DNA from: Anastrepha obliqua
Taxonomy: Eukaryota; Arthropoda; Insecta; Diptera; Tephritidae
NCBI RefSeq assembly: GCF_027943255.1
Contig: NC_072893.1
Span: forward strand, 121,767,784-121,831,783
Length of the DNA: 64,000 bases
Direction: 5' to 3'
Position numbers and translations under genes: made by a program. Numbering within the stretch: the first letter of the stretch is position 1; each line of letters opens with the position of its first letter. This document shows, piece by piece, positions 44,001 to 52,824 of this stretch. The notes under the pieces are model-generated. The model searched no databases, was not told the origin of the DNA, and worked only from the letters and a program-made list of their open reading frames with translations.

Positions 44001-44981
44001 CTCTTCTCCGTTGCCTCGGAGGAGGAGCGTAATGTTTTGGAGAATACAACAATTGCTGATTTGATACGCGCACTAGAGGCTATGCATACGGCGGCGGTAA
44101 TGGAGGAAACCGCCGATAGTCCACCCATAATCACACACGACGACATGGGTGGCATCTTCGGCAGCGATAATAAACAACGTAAAATGGGTAATGCCGGCCT
44201 AGATTTGCCGGATGTGCCACCTTTATTCTCACTCCTTGGCAGTGACGATAAGCGCGCCATGAACGCCGAGGCGGCAAATCGTTTGTACGCACGCCGCTCT
44301 ACGGTCGTTGGCGCACTCCCCACCTCATTCAACAACACACCCACAGGCTCGACAACCGCACTGGCGCAATCAACGGGTCCGACCAGCGTGTTGACGCGTC
44401 GGCGCAAGTCATCAGCCGTACAACAAATTGCCGAACCGCCACCAAGTTACAGTGAGCGCGACACAAATGTGCCGCAAACTTCCAACGCCCCCACGGCAAG
44501 TAACAAGTTCAAGCGACGCTTCAGCGTGCGCCCTACCGCGCTACAAATACCACCGGGCAAAGCGCCGCCAGCCGGTGCGAATATCAATAGCGCGCTGCAG
44601 CAACAAACGGCAACACCACCGTCACAACCACCACCACCAGCCTCTACTCAAAGCGTATTTCAGCGGCGCCACTCATTGCGTCCATCACCGCTCGCACGCG
44701 AACTCAATATATCAACAACGCCATCTACGACCAGCAGCTCAGGCGATCCCAGTCCAACCAGCCCGACGGGTACCGGTGTGACAGCATCAAGCACTACGCG
44801 TCTACTACCCGCCACCTCAACGAGCGCAACACCCAGCGCTGGTGCTGCCGCGCGCCCACCCACAACGGGTAGCACACATTCACCACTCTCGCGCATTGTG
44901 CAGATTACGCAGGCGCAGCGAAAGAGTAGCAAACCCGAAGGATTTCAACTAGAACGCACTCAAAAATCGGACGAATCGTAG
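28773..44981 (+). CDS. Ork1: Ork1: open rectifier two-pore-domain K+ leak channel (five exons; first exon not found)
   Basis: Plasma-membrane K+ leak channel of excitable cells. Join 28773-29074, 31352-31603, 31684-31787, 37617-37764, 42822-44981; all junctions are AG/GT and keep frame. The product starts within the extracellular cap (SELAGKNESTITEILENISD), then pore helix and filter 1 (CSTVGYGNIYPTTF), M2, a cytoplasmic linker (YRRYKKYKMSQDKHYVPPQL), M3, filter 2 (TTTTIGFGDYVPTFG), M4 (FWFIFALGYLVMIMGFITR) and the post-M4 segment TQNRIWTGVTKDVGNLRR. The tail of over 700 residues contains repeated RRGSLF-type motifs. Family, exon text and tail motifs match Drosophila Ork1. About 990 residues are visible; the missing N-terminus (M1, about 48 residues) should lie upstream. 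Introns are transposon-rich. Stop TAG at 44979. Confidence 0.93.
29290..31270 (+). repeat. AT-rich minisatellite array in an Ork1 intron
   Basis: Imperfect units of about 60-70 bp built on TTTTGAAAATAATAAAATAA with runs of AAAAATA, repeated some 20 times. Larger blocks are also duplicated. The block with AATATTTCGAAAATAATAA and ATAATAGTGAAA occurs near 30200, 30410 and 30800, and the block with AATATGGTTTTTTTGAA near 29650 and 30630. Interrupted by the Helitron at 29744-30089. G+C is extremely low. Confidence 0.88.
29744..30089 (+). mobile_element. Small non-autonomous Helitron with a paralogous empty site
   Basis: Starts TCTATAATATAAGAATGAAT and ends GTCGGGTCCGCTAG, the 5' TC and 3' CTAG signatures of canonical Helitrons, between host A (29743) and T (30090) without target duplication. 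The sequence with the element removed, TTTTTGAAAA|TAATGAAATA, is present intact at 30714-30733 in another unit of the array. 346 bp, non-coding. Confidence 0.9.
31352..31603 (+). CDS. Ork1: Ork1 exon: intracellular loop, M3, pore 2
   Basis: Acceptor TTTTCAG, donor GTAATA. 84 whole codons from FQMIYRRYKK to TFGADQ. Filter sequence TIGFG at about 31560-31574. Confidence 0.93.
31684..31787 (+). CDS. Ork1: Ork1 exon: M4
   Basis: Acceptor TTTTAG, donor GTAATT. PTEFGGWFVVYEIFV to GFITR; the last Arg codon is split (AG|A) with the exon at 37617. Confidence 0.92.
31788..32655. other. Ork1 intron, unclassified repeat debris
   Basis: No exon-like sequence. 32140-32200 and 32330-32640 are GC-richer and look like repeat debris (for example CCTAACCTAACC at 32186-32197), but no protein motif can be read. 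Confidence 0.35.
32656..32849 (+). repeat. Interspersed repeat copy 2
   Basis: Near-identical to 2611-2850 apart from a short GTAT tract. Joined to a mariner terminus at the same base as copy 1. Confidence 0.85.
32851..33387 (-). mobile_element. 5'-truncated mariner with transposase C-terminal half
   Basis: Right-hand terminus CTGTGGGCAAAAAGTAAGG at 32851. Minus strand: GVVHYEFLPPGQTVNKEYY, MRRLREAIRLKRPEL then a stop, HHDNAPSHTALVLRDHF (second Asp), YSPDLAPCDFWLFPKLKRPL (third Asp), WKNRWHKCIS and GDEIDLQE, ending at 32900. The N-terminal half and left terminus are lost at 33387. Confidence 0.85.
33570..33930 (+). repeat. Half copy of the foldback element, loop in opposite orientation
   Basis: The arm (33570-33840, with the same tandem 67-bp unit) matches 4412-4680. 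The following loop (GTACATAGGTAGTTGCCAAT, GATTGTAATATTTACTA) is the reverse complement of the loop at 4690-4755. The second arm is absent. Confidence 0.8.
34205..34515 (-). pseudogene. Fragment of an IS630/Tc1-type transposase (same group as 46066-52157)
   Basis: Minus-strand text FHAGGIIGPFFFRNGEGA, LPEISFPKINQLNIDD and QQDSATCHTAR is homologous in layout to GLWARGIIGPYFFKDAANR and QQDGATCHTA in 51560-51745. It covers the second catalytic Asp (QQD). Both ends are missing. 33930-34204 is unclassified repeat-like sequence. Confidence 0.7.
34542..35804 (+). mobile_element. Full-length mariner in an Ork1 intron
   Basis: Terminal repeats CGAGGTGTGTTCAAAAAATA (34542) and the inverse of CGGTGTGTTCAAAAAATAAG (ending 35804). 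TA on both sides. 1263 bp, same orientation as Ork1. The transposase is degenerate (34717-35760). Confidence 0.9.
34717..35760 (+). pseudogene. Mariner transposase relic, mutated catalytic site
   Basis: NTLEMLTVAYGESTLSQKTY and the second HTH RITIRRVAEDVGISVGS are in one frame to 35289. VITGDKSWVYGYN keeps the first Asp (E to K after it). Frameshifts follow, then LHHDNAPAHSSL (second Asp, about 35427). The third block reads YSPGLAPCAFFLFPRLK, with Gly replacing the catalytic Asp and Ala replacing the next acidic residue. Cannot be active. Confidence 0.85.
36099..37371 (-). mobile_element. Young-looking Mos1-like mariner in an Ork1 intron
   Basis: Inverted ends TAATAGGACTATG / TAATAGGTCTATC, each followed by (inverted) AAGTTCGTGCGGTTTT. 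1.27 kb with one long uninterrupted transposase frame. The exact TA duplication is ambiguous because the ends themselves begin TAATA. Confidence 0.88.
36169..37198 (-). pseudogene. Mos1-like mariner transposase, long open frame with damaged start
   Basis: An open frame of 335 codons (37176-36169). The catalytic core is intact: RIVTGDEKWVHYDN, ILQHDNARPHVAQ and LYSPDLAPSHYYLFRSM hold the three Asp residues in D,D34D spacing. The C-terminus LPERWEKVVVSDGQYFEY is full length. The family start MSNFVPNNVFLRGI is at 37198 but in another frame. A short deletion near 37160, before NMKKKAAESHRI, shifts it. The Met at 37176 opens the main frame, so the protein would have a rewritten N-terminus of about ten residues. 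Confidence 0.85.
37617..37764 (+). CDS. Ork1: Ork1 exon: post-M4 cytoplasmic segment
   Basis: Acceptor TTTACAG, donor GTAATG. Encodes GLQSKKLRRLEQQLSTN and DVGNLRRILNELYILRVK. Lies 5.8 kb from the previous exon across a transposon-filled intron. Confidence 0.92.
38457..39185. mobile_element. TTAA-flanked MITE, copy 1 (piggyBac-like)
   Basis: Ends GGGGGGGTAGGG and CCCTACCTCCCCC, flanked by TTAA at 38453-38456 and 39186-39189. 729 bp, non-coding, in an Ork1 intron. Interior GTCACAAAATCGAAATTTTT, CGCGTTTTTCCCGAAACGAC and others are shared with 47745-48419 at high identity. Confidence 0.88.
39190..39420 (+). pseudogene. LINE 3' end
   Basis: Reads CPACEGTPHDTNHLFTCPLK (terminal zinc-knuckle), then PVEIARFLSQPLDELDEDAR and a stop, with a 3' UTR ending GGTTAAAGCTGCAACAACAA. 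Only the last about 70 codons of the ORF remain, cut by the MITE on the left. Confidence 0.75.
39769..41060 (-). pseudogene. LINE reverse transcriptase relic in Ork1 intron
   Basis: Minus strand: NKAMGADGLLTELFKAGSDK (about 41000), GISLFSSTYKVLSSVRCERL, CGFRPGKSTIDQIF (about 40700), then KRGFRQSNPLSC, MLLAYADDIDIVG (catalytic YADD, about 40320), GLAANEGKTKYRVST. From 40137: FVYLGSSTNTNKNVSEKIQR, FFLYGAQSWTLT. The order of RT blocks is complete but broken by at least three frameshifts. Same clade as 27700-28655. Confidence 0.85.
41257..41438. mobile_element. Possible short MITE
   Basis: TATTAAAGGTGGTG at 41257 and its exact inverse CACCACCTTTAATA at 41425-41438, 182 bp apart, non-coding. The target duplication cannot be separated from the inverted repeat. 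Confidence 0.45.
42150..42500 (+). repeat. Diverged tandem duplication of a roughly 190-bp unit
   Basis: AATTACTAAGCGGGTTAA occurs at about 42175 and 42374. Flanking sequence (TTTTTAAATTGCATTTTTGT vs TTCAAGTGTTGTATTTGTGT, then TATAAAATA) is similar. Just upstream of the last Ork1 exon. The rest of 41440-42820 is AT-rich intron. Confidence 0.6.
42822..44981 (+). CDS. Ork1: Ork1 terminal exon: long phospho-regulatory-type C-tail
   Basis: Acceptor TTTTTCAG. 719 codons from PVYTEPDKTQQLYRSSSAPE to the TAG at 44979. Low-complexity, Ser/Pro/Gln-rich late part. Basophilic-kinase-like sites: RRFSIM (about 43575), RRESIF (43793), RRGSLF (43836, 43883, 43938), RRPSLF (43991), RRKSS (44401), RRFSVRP (44515), RRHSLRP (44666). 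The open reading is unbroken in strongly GC-richer sequence than its surroundings, as expected for a real exon. Confidence 0.95.
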   Translation, partial: PVYTEPDKTQQLYRSSSAPEISMYRVDPPPEFPRKRAFSESYDVVEARGMLAPVHAASDTELDRLDKQKSFQDADAFLQTTELLAKVVNALGAVRVPPQEEDDASMFGGYHGFSDSQILASEWSYPSINEAPKQRVRANSDYNFEPPWRQRRPTALPNEWTWSGDNERIQEAINSRYKQGDGKDLYRSSFGLPPRDYVVNMEEEEPQKPRMKKFSMPDGLRRLFPTKKRPSQERITAAEAGVDTAMPNSARRFSIMSVPEPARRTPPLDYYSTVAADVNAPYYGNGKPALPAPAGNYPSDSNLAAKQLVGAPNGVPVAGGGARKRRESIFTQNPASGARRGSLFPTSNAAGLTHRRGSLFSTAAQANNGPPSRRGSLFPAGGRGATGGDRRPSLFSVASEEERNVLENTTIADLIRALEAMHTAAVMEETADSPPIITHDDMGGIFGSDNKQRKMGNAGLDLPDVPPLFSLLGSDDKRAMNAEAANRLYARRSTVVGALPTSFNNTPTGSTTALAQSTGPTSVLTRRRKSSAVQQIAEPPPSYSERDTNVPQTSNAPTASNKFKRRFSVRPTALQIPPGKAPPAGANINSALQQQTATPPSQPPPPASTQSVFQRRHSLRPSPLARELNISTTPSTTSSSGDPSPTSPTGTGVTASSTTRLLPATSTSATPSAGAAARPPTTGSTHSPLSRIVQITQAQRKSSKPEGFQLERTQKSDES

Positions 44982-46065
44982 GCGCTTAAGTTAGCAAATG
45001 TGTGGGGAGGTGATGAAAAGCTGAAATTAATTTAATATAACGACTAGAAAACAGAAATTTCTAAAGTGCCTATTTATTATACCTATACATATACATTTAC
45101 GTAATATACATACAAATGTCCACTCTGAGGTTGTGCCCCTGATAGTCATAATGCCAGAGGGATGGAAGCAATAACGGTATGCCATAAGTTTGCCACAGTT
45201 TTTGATTCAACTGACATTATTAGTATTATTTGTGTCCTCAAGTACGTGTAATATTAAACAAAAAAAAAACGACGTGACGAATGTGATCGTTTTAAGAATT
45301 AAACATTCCAGCTTAGTTTAGTTATTAGCACTTACGTAGTCGCTAGTGGGTTCGAGGTACTCAGTCGCCTATCTTATGCCACAACTATCTAAAACAGCGC
45401 GCGGCTTCTGAAGTGTTAATCCCCAAAATTGCCAAAAAAATATTGTGATAAGTTTAGTATTAGCGCAAAAAACAAAAAAACAAAAAAAAGTTATTAAATT
45501 TAAAATGACAATAACTGAGAAATGAATTTTGTGTTTCGTTTCTGCGCGAAAAAAACCAGCAATAACACAAATATTCTTTCAAAAAAGTGACATAAAAATC
45601 ATATTATTTATTTATTCTATAACCATTAAAATGCATCCATACATATTTCCTGTGAACACATCTTTTGCGAACGAATGTACACGATTTCCTGGCTTTCTAT
45701 TATTAAGTAGCAGTTTAAAAAAAATTTTTAGCAAATATCTAATATTTTGTGAATGCAAGCAGAGCGAAAATGAACAAAACAAAATGTTACCTAATAAAGA
45801 TGCTATGAAATGACAAAAACAATTTTGATATTTTATTTTTTACTTAACTTACAACGAATGGTAAGATTTCAATTCACCAGCGAATAATTAGATATTTTTG
45901 CTATGTTTGTTATTTTCTGTTATGTTACATTAAGACCACCATTAAATTTATAGTCGATCGAAGCATTTTTACCCAGCTACTCGTGCAAAGATATCGTATT
46001 TCTCGCATTTCGTTTGAGCGGAAGTCTAAAGTGTTGGAGTGGGAAAGAACGAATTGCTTCTTATA
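44982..46065 (+). other. Ork1 3' UTR and downstream region
   Basis: Non-coding after the stop. A consensus AATAAA lies at 45793-45798, a plausible but unproven polyadenylation signal. No other gene is visible before the transposon nest at 46066. Confidence 0.4.
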
Positions 46066-46634
46066 AAGGGTGATTTTTTAGCTATTATCTTATTAAACAG
46101 TTCGTGTTTTGCTAAGAAAGTTTATCGCGCGCTTCTTCCATTTTATGGTCAGTTTAATCGACCCACTGAAGCGGCTATTCGAGCTATTGTGACTAAATTT
46201 AGAACCAAATTTACATTATTGGACATCAAACCACCAACACGCTTACATAGAGTGCGAACTGAAGAAAATATCGCAGCTGTATCGGCCAGTGTTAATGATG
46301 GCCATCAATTACCGATTCGTCGCCGTTCGCAGCAATTGGGCCTCTGTTACTCAACAACGTGGAAAATTTTGCGAAAGGATTTAGGTGTGAAGCCTTGCAA
46401 AATACAGCTGGTGCAAGAATTGAAGCCGAACGACCTACCGCAACGCAGAAGCAGTGGCGGCGCTAGACCAAATGTGTACGTCGGCGAAATCAACTTCGCG
46501 AGGCCTCTTTACTTCGCAGTGAAAAAACCCGTAAAATTAAGTGGGCCAAATTATAAAATAATTTATGAGTTTAACGAGTTTTATTGTTAATAAAATGATG
46601 ACAAAAAATAATTACACACAAAAATTAAAATAGT

Positions 46635-49600
46635 CGAACTTTGCGGCTTTTAGCCACTATTTCAGCTTCGATTGACAGAACTGATAACGCGGATAGTCTG
46701 CCTTGGCTCATTGTGCTTCTCAAATGGGTTTTTATCAATTTCAACTTTGAGAAGCTTCTCTCAGCGGAAGCTGTGCTGACCGGAACTGTGAGCCTGATTC
46801 TAATTGTAATATAATATAAGCATTTGGATATATTTCTTCTAAATTATTTTCTAAAATGTATTGGATGAGTTGTTTCGCGTCGTTGATAGAGTCTAGTGAA
46901 TAAGTTTTTAAAAGCTGAAACTCTTCATATAGTTCGAAAGGCTGTATATCACTGTGTTCGCCTTCCCGAAGTCTTGTACCTAAATCAGTAAAATGTTTGA
47001 GAATATCCTCTTTTGGCATAGGTTTCAAATAATTGATATCATAAATAAAACCAAATTGTTCAAAATATTCATTGAGCACTATAAATCGACATTCGGTATC
47101 GACTTTTATAGCATATTATACCATTGTGTTAAAATGAATAACTCTAAACTGCATTTCAGGAGATTCAACTGGTTCATCAGTATGTTCGTAACTAAGCATT
47201 CGTTTTTTCCTGGCAATTCTTTTTCCCTTAAATTGAGACTGAATTTCACAAGTACTTTTCTCCACAAATAATCTAGTTTCTGTTACGCTTTTTCCAAATC
47301 CTGTATTTCAGAATTCTTGAATAAGGCTACAAAATGAACCTAAAGTATCAATAGCGACTTGCAAGTTGACTTGAACCGATTGCCATAGTTTACTTATATT
47401 ATTTACACGTAGCAAAACCTCATACCACACGTGTAATGCAACAATAAAACCAAAAGTTAACATTTCCTTTATAACTTCATTACATTACTGCTTCACATTC
47501 GCTTAGAGTTTCGGAATCATCAGTTTTATTTTTCAGTTCATTCACACATTCGATGACATCATCAAATTGTAAAAATATTGCTTTTATGCTCCGATTCTAC
47601 TCTCCCACCTCGTTTCAGACAGAGTTTGTAAAGTCAATTTTAATTTAGTTTTTACTATCTCCCAACGCTTCCTTGACTTTGAAAACAGCACATAGATTTT
47701 ATTGATAAAGCCGAAAAATGTTTTGGCTGTCGTTGAAGAGTTAAGGGGGGGGCGGGGGGTAGGGTCACAAAATCGAAATTTTTTTTCTTCACTCATCTTA
47801 TAGTAAATCATTTCAAGAATGTTGTGTCAAAATTTTAAGTGGATCGGAGCAGAACTCTCATTATAGCCTTTGTAGGCATTCTACCTCGAATGCGGAGCAT
47901 AGATAATTTTTCAGAGTAATTTTTTCAAACGCGTTTTTCCCGAAACGACTTCTTAAAAGTCGGTGCCAATCACAACTCCGAAACTATTCAACCGATTCTT
48001 TTCAAATTTGGCACACGTTTTCTAAATCAAAAATATCTCCCCCCACACTGTTTTTTTTTATTTTTTTTTTTTAAGGTTGTTTTTCACTTACAAATATGGC
48101 GACATTTTTCGCCAAAAATGCTCGTTTTACGTTTTTTTGCCACCAAAACTACAAAAATGAAAAAAAAAAAAATTTTATTCATGTGGGGGGGAGCATTACG
48201 TCATACTTTAACTGAAAAATTCGACTTTTTTGGTTTAAAATGATTCTACGACGAATGCCGATTGGCACCGCAGAGCACCTCTCGAAAAACATATCTCCAA
48301 AAAAACTCTGTCATGGGCTTATTTGTCAATATTTTATTATTAATATTTTTTAAAAACTTATTGAAAAGATGTACAATAACATGCAACTGATTTTATTAAA
48401 GTATCTTAAGCCAACCCCCTTAACTGCATCTATCAAAAGTAAATTCCAACTGTGGCATACGCATGGTGTGAAGAATGCTCTTGGATTTATATTGAGTATT
48501 CTTGTTATGATACCTTTTCTAATTCCGACCATATTGGCGCCAATATCATATATCTGTCCACGACAGTTTCGGATATCTAGATCATTTCTTTCCAGTTCTT
48601 GTAATATTGATTTTGTTAAATACTCTCCTGTTGTTTCTGCGACGTCAATAAACCCAATGAAATGTTCTTCTACAGCTCCAGTTGACAAATTGCAAAATCT
48701 TATTATAATATTATTGACATTTGTTCAACAAGGCTTACGTCCCTGGTACAATCAAGCAAGATGGCATAGTATTTTGCTTGTTTAACCCTGTGTATAATTT
48801 CGTCAATAACTTATTTAGACACTAAAGTAATTAATTCGTTTTGGATGTCGTGGCTCAGATAATGTTGATTAAGTTGTTTTTCATTAATACGTTGCATATG
48901 CTCCCGTAATGTCGGATCATATTTAGATAACAACTTAACGAAGTCTAGAAAATTGCCAGAATTTTTACTATTGTTCAATTTCAAGAATTCTCGATAAGCG
49001 CTAAATCCCAAATTGTGTGAGGCCAAGTAGTTTATTATATCTATCAATCTTTCAAACAAATTATACCAATGCTTTTGGGATTCCCTAATCAATCTCTCGT
49101 TATCCTTATCTATTGTTTTACCGTGTTTGATTGCTTTAAAGTGTTCAGTCCATTTCATCATGCACTCCATGTGTCCTTGACTTTGTTCATGTCTTTGCAG
49201 TATCCTACTCATATCCTTCCAATCACAACATCCTTCTTTTACTATCTGTGTCTGCAAATGTCAAAAAAGTCTACATGGAAAGCAATAAACTTTATCTTGA
49301 GACATGGAGTAAGTTAACCATCTGCGATGTTGCGTTTCGCCGTTACTCAATTTTCTAGTATAATGAAATTTAGAAAAATGTCTTTTACTTTTGTCTTTTG
49401 GGTAATTTTCATCAGATTTCTCTAGGTCTTGATCGGGACCGTTTTGAATTAAGAGATGACGCTGCGCGTCATTTAGTGGCAATACCCACTTCCCCGGATC
49501 TAGGTCTATTAATGGCACGCTTAAATGAACTTCTTGCTCTTCATTTTCTGACTTACACATATTCACACTTTCAAACTCTTTATTGGATTCAGAAATTTGG

Positions 49601-49875
49601 GTCACATCAGATTCACTCGATGTTGAAGGTAAAGTTGTATCAGAAATTTGACTAAAAGTTTCATTGAACTATGTAGCTGATTCTGTTTCAGAAAATAAAG
49701 ATTCATCACATGACTCTGAAGCAGTGGCACCTGAAGAGTGCTTTTTAAGAAATTTCATCATACTGGAACTCAGAGCTTGGTTGGATACAACCATTTCAGC
49801 CTTTCTTTTCCTTTTTGACGCACCGGATTCCCATTTTCTCCCTACATCTCTGTCTCTAGAGGGTCCTCCAGACAT
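46635..49875 (-). pseudogene. hAT transposase (ZMYM/TTF-finger type), interrupted
   Basis: Start 49875: MSGGPSRDRDVGRKWESGAS (basic N-terminus). Then RRWLTYSMSQDKVYCFPC and a following HEQSQGH form a TTF-type zinc finger (49400-49160). EEHFIGFIDVAETTGEYLT (48660), LDIRNCRGQIYDIGANMVG and FFTPCVCHSWNLLLIDAV (48450) are the DUF4371/RNase-H-like core. After the MITE: TLSETRWESRIGA (47600), YILENNLEEIYPNAYI, and SFSKLKLIKTHLRSTMSQ near 46730, the hAT dimerisation motif. Normal length about 850 residues. Several frameshifts besides the MITE. Confidence 0.88.
47745..48419. mobile_element. TTAA-flanked MITE, copy 2, inside the hAT transposase
   Basis: TTAA at 47741-47744 and 48420-48423. Shares its interior with 38457-39185, but the right end is shorter (missing about 55 bp up to the last AACCCCC). 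Excising it with one TTAA rejoins the hAT reading LLLIDAV-NSSTTAKTFF in frame, which fixes the boundaries. Confidence 0.9.
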
Positions 49876-51309
49876 GATAACCTTAAATATTTTTTAGTTA
49901 AGTGTGGTAAGAACGCAATGTTACAGGATACAGATAATAAGAGTTGGTTGATAATTATTAAATGAAAATCAAATGAAAAGAAAACGATTATACAAAATTT
50001 ACGAGTCAGCTGCCAACTTTGTATCAGCATCATCTCAACCGGTAGGCATCTACTGCTGGATATAGACCTCCCCTAAGAGCGCCACCTTGATCTGTCGCGG
50101 GCCTACGGTCTCAATGGTATTTGCACTTTATCCATGACCACCCTGTATATGTATGTACGTACATGCCACAGATTGAATATTTTTATTTTATAGGCACTAT
50201 TAAGAAGGCAAAGATAAAAAGTATCAACCTACTTATTTTGTTGAATACGTAATGCAGAAGCAACTTATTATAAGCAAGGTCTTTCTATGGAGAAGTGAAA
50301 TAATTCATTGTAGGTATCTATTCATTCATATGATTTTGTACTTATTGTAGGAACACCACAAGATATTTAGGTATGTATGAAAAAAGAACTCTGTGAAAAT
50401 AATTGTTACGAATTTTGACGCATACAAAATATACTCGAAGGCATTGGTCGGGAGGCGAAATATTTACTTATCTAGGTAAATATAAAATTGAATCTATTTC
50501 TTTACTAATATAATATTACGAGTATTTACGACTTATAAAAGATATAGGTAACTATTGATTTTGACGAAATAATTTTTCTTGATCACTCTGCCGAAAGTAC
50601 GGTGTTTCTGGCCGCATTTGACTCCAAGAAGAGCGACTTTTGAGGCCTGCTCGAGCCACAGCGCGCTCTAGCGGATTACAAGACTTTCGTGGCCGTCTCG
50701 GCCACCATCTCATACCCGCCCGGAAATCCAACTTTCTGGCCTTGGGTTGTAGGATACTATCGTTAAAGTCGTTAAAAAGTTGATGTTGACTTACCTTAAC
50801 ATTAGGTATGAAATTAACAACAAATAACGTACAACTTTTATGCACTAGAACGTCGGGGTGATGACTTTACAATACAATAAAAAGAAACTTTGCGCTTGCG
50901 AGTCTGCAAGTTGTCGTATGAAGAAAATTACTCTCACAGACAAATGAAATATAGATAAATAAACTAAACAACACGGGGATTCCCCGTGCAGAGACTCGTG
51001 CGGCGTGCGCGAAATCGAGCGCTCGATATTGGCATTGGACGCTCATAATGAAGAGGACACACACATATTATGTTTGTATATATGCTAAACTAAAATCTTT
51101 TGCACGTATAACTGATTTATTTATTGCATTCATAGGTTTACCTGCACCCATGAATTCAATCAATAAATAAATGATAAATGCCACACACATTACTTACAAA
51201 CATTTTCACCCAATGCAGATATCGTGTCGGGCAGTGTGTGTGAAAACGCTCATTAAGGCGAAGCCAGGATGATTGGCGAAACGAAAATAAATAGGTAACT
51301 CGTTTATCT

Positions 51310-51350
51310 GCGAGGCCCCCTCAGGCGCGAGGCCCCCTCAGGCGCGAGGC
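51310..51350 (+). repeat. Short GC-rich tandem repeat near the hAT right end
   Basis: CGAGGCCCCCTCAGGCG occurs twice in tandem with a third partial CGAGGCC, about 20 bp inside the right end of the hAT element. 49880-51309 of the element has no recognisable coding sequence. Confidence 0.8.
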
Positions 51351-52824
51351 CGTCGGCGGTGGCCGACATCGCAGAAGTTTTGGTGAATGGGCTCTTGGAA
51401 AGTTGACCGAAGATCCACTTTTTTATCGAAAAATTGTGTTCAGCGACGAAGCTCATTTTTGGATCAATGGGTACGTAAATAAGCAGAATTGTCGATTTTG
51501 GAGTGAAGATCAGCCAGAAGCATTGTAAGAGCTATCAATGTATCCAGAAAAGGTCACAGTTTGGTGCGGTTTATGGGCTAGAGGTATCATTGGACCGTAC
51601 TTCTTCAAAGATGCTGCGAATCGTAACGTAACTGTGAATGGTGAGCGCTACCGTTAAATGATATCCAACTTTTTTTTGCCCAAAATGCAAGAGCTTGACT
51701 TGCATGACATGCGGTTTCAGCAAGATGGTGCCACATGCCACACAGCATGCGTAACAATGGACTTATTGAGAGGCGAGTTCGGTAAACATTTTATTTCACG
51801 TTCGGACCTGTCAATTGGCCACCCACATCGTTCGATATAACGCCTTTAGATTATTTTTTTGTGGGGCTATGTTAAAGCTCATGTCTATTCAGACAAGCCT
51901 GCTTCAATTAACGCATTGGAAGACAACATTAAAGCATTTATAGGTATGTGAGATACCGGCCGAAACATTGGAAAGAGTATGCCAAAATTGGACTAAGCGG
52001 ATGGACCATTTGAAGCGCAGTCGCGGTATAAAATAATCTTCAAACATTAAATTAAGGGACTGTACTATCGATTTAAATAAAAATTTTCTTGCATTTTTCT
52101 GAATTTTACGTGTGTTTTTTTGAAAAACTTTCCTATAGCTCTTAAAAAATCAGCTTTTATATTTTATACGTATGAGAACCCCAACACACCCTCAGTGGGT
52201 TTCCCTTAAATCATGTTTCTATAATAAATTATTCTGCCTTAAAAAAATTGAAACAGCATCGGTCGAATTCATACAGCACTACAGCGAAGCTACTGAATCT
52301 TTTCGTGCATAATAGGATTTTATATTCACTGACAGCATTTGCTGTGACAAATAGCGACGGTGCCACAATTTCTGTCGGTACACCGCCTACATACTGAGCT
52401 TTCAGAGCAGAAACAGGTGCATTGAATGAAGCAGTAATAATTAAAGTAAAAATTACTTAGCTGAAAAACTAACACATGATTGGGCCACATACTCGTATCA
52501 ACACTACTACAAATTAAATAGTCCCCGTGGAACTAAACCGATTTTCCCATCTGACTCTCCTTGCAGAGGTATCAGAACTTTTGTGTGGCTACGAATTGGA
52601 CACTCAATTCCCACTCATAGTAATTTACTAAAATGAGCCTTGAAGCCGTCATGCTCATACTGCAATATTCATTAGTTCAACATCTCCTGGATGAATGCCC
52701 TGGCCTAAGTCAGATCTGAACAACAGTTTTTGGCAGCAGCAAGCCCTCTGACCATCTGAAATTAGCAAACTCAGATAATATTAACGCTTTCCTTAAATTT
52801 CAAATCTTAGCTAAACTAAATATG

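Larger units (their letters stand above)
46452..51369 (-). mobile_element. hAT transposon with 8-bp target duplication CGCAGAAG
   Basis: CGCAGAAG at 46444-46451 and again at 51370-51377 belongs once to the host transposase, so the 4918 bp between them were inserted with an 8-bp duplication, the hAT hallmark. The left end begins CAGTGGCGGCGCTAG, a typical hAT start. The right end is less clear (GGCGGTGGCCGACAT). Coding region on the minus strand at 46635-49875. Confidence 0.88.
46110..52040 (+). pseudogene. IS630/Tc1-type transposase in two halves
   Basis: First half 46110-46451: KKVYRALLPFYGQFNRPTEA, VTKFRTKFTLLDIKPPTR and RRRSQQLGLCYSTTWKILRK (HTH region with DUF4817-like layout), ending NDLPQRRS. 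Second half from 51370: RRSFGEWALGKLTEDPLFY, IVFSDEAHFWINGYVNKQN (first Asp), TVWCGLWARGIIGPYFFK, FQQDGATCHTAC (second Asp), then frameshifted text around TPLDYFLWGY. The two halves overlap only in CGCAGAAG. Stops at about 51528 and 51656 show decay besides the insertion. The first 40 or so codons are also deleted. Confidence 0.88.
46066..52157 (+). mobile_element. IS630/Tc1-type element split by a hAT transposon
   Basis: Inverted ends AAGGGTGATTTTTTAGCTAT (46066) and the inverse of AAAGCTGATTTTTTAAGAGC (ending 52157), each next to TA. Removing the hAT (46452-51369) and one 8-bp duplication leaves 1166 bp, a normal size for this group. Confidence 0.85.

Noticed and set aside
43709..44407. 232-codon minus-strand open frame over the Ork1 tail
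   Set aside because: Shadow of the GC-rich terminal exon; no recognisable content.
50552..50845. 97-codon minus-strand open frame inside the hAT
   Set aside because: No motif, lies upstream of the hAT start in non-coding element DNA.
51360..51369. Clean hAT right inverted repeat
   Set aside because: The bases before the duplication do not mirror the left end; I kept the hAT call on the 8-bp duplication and coding content only.
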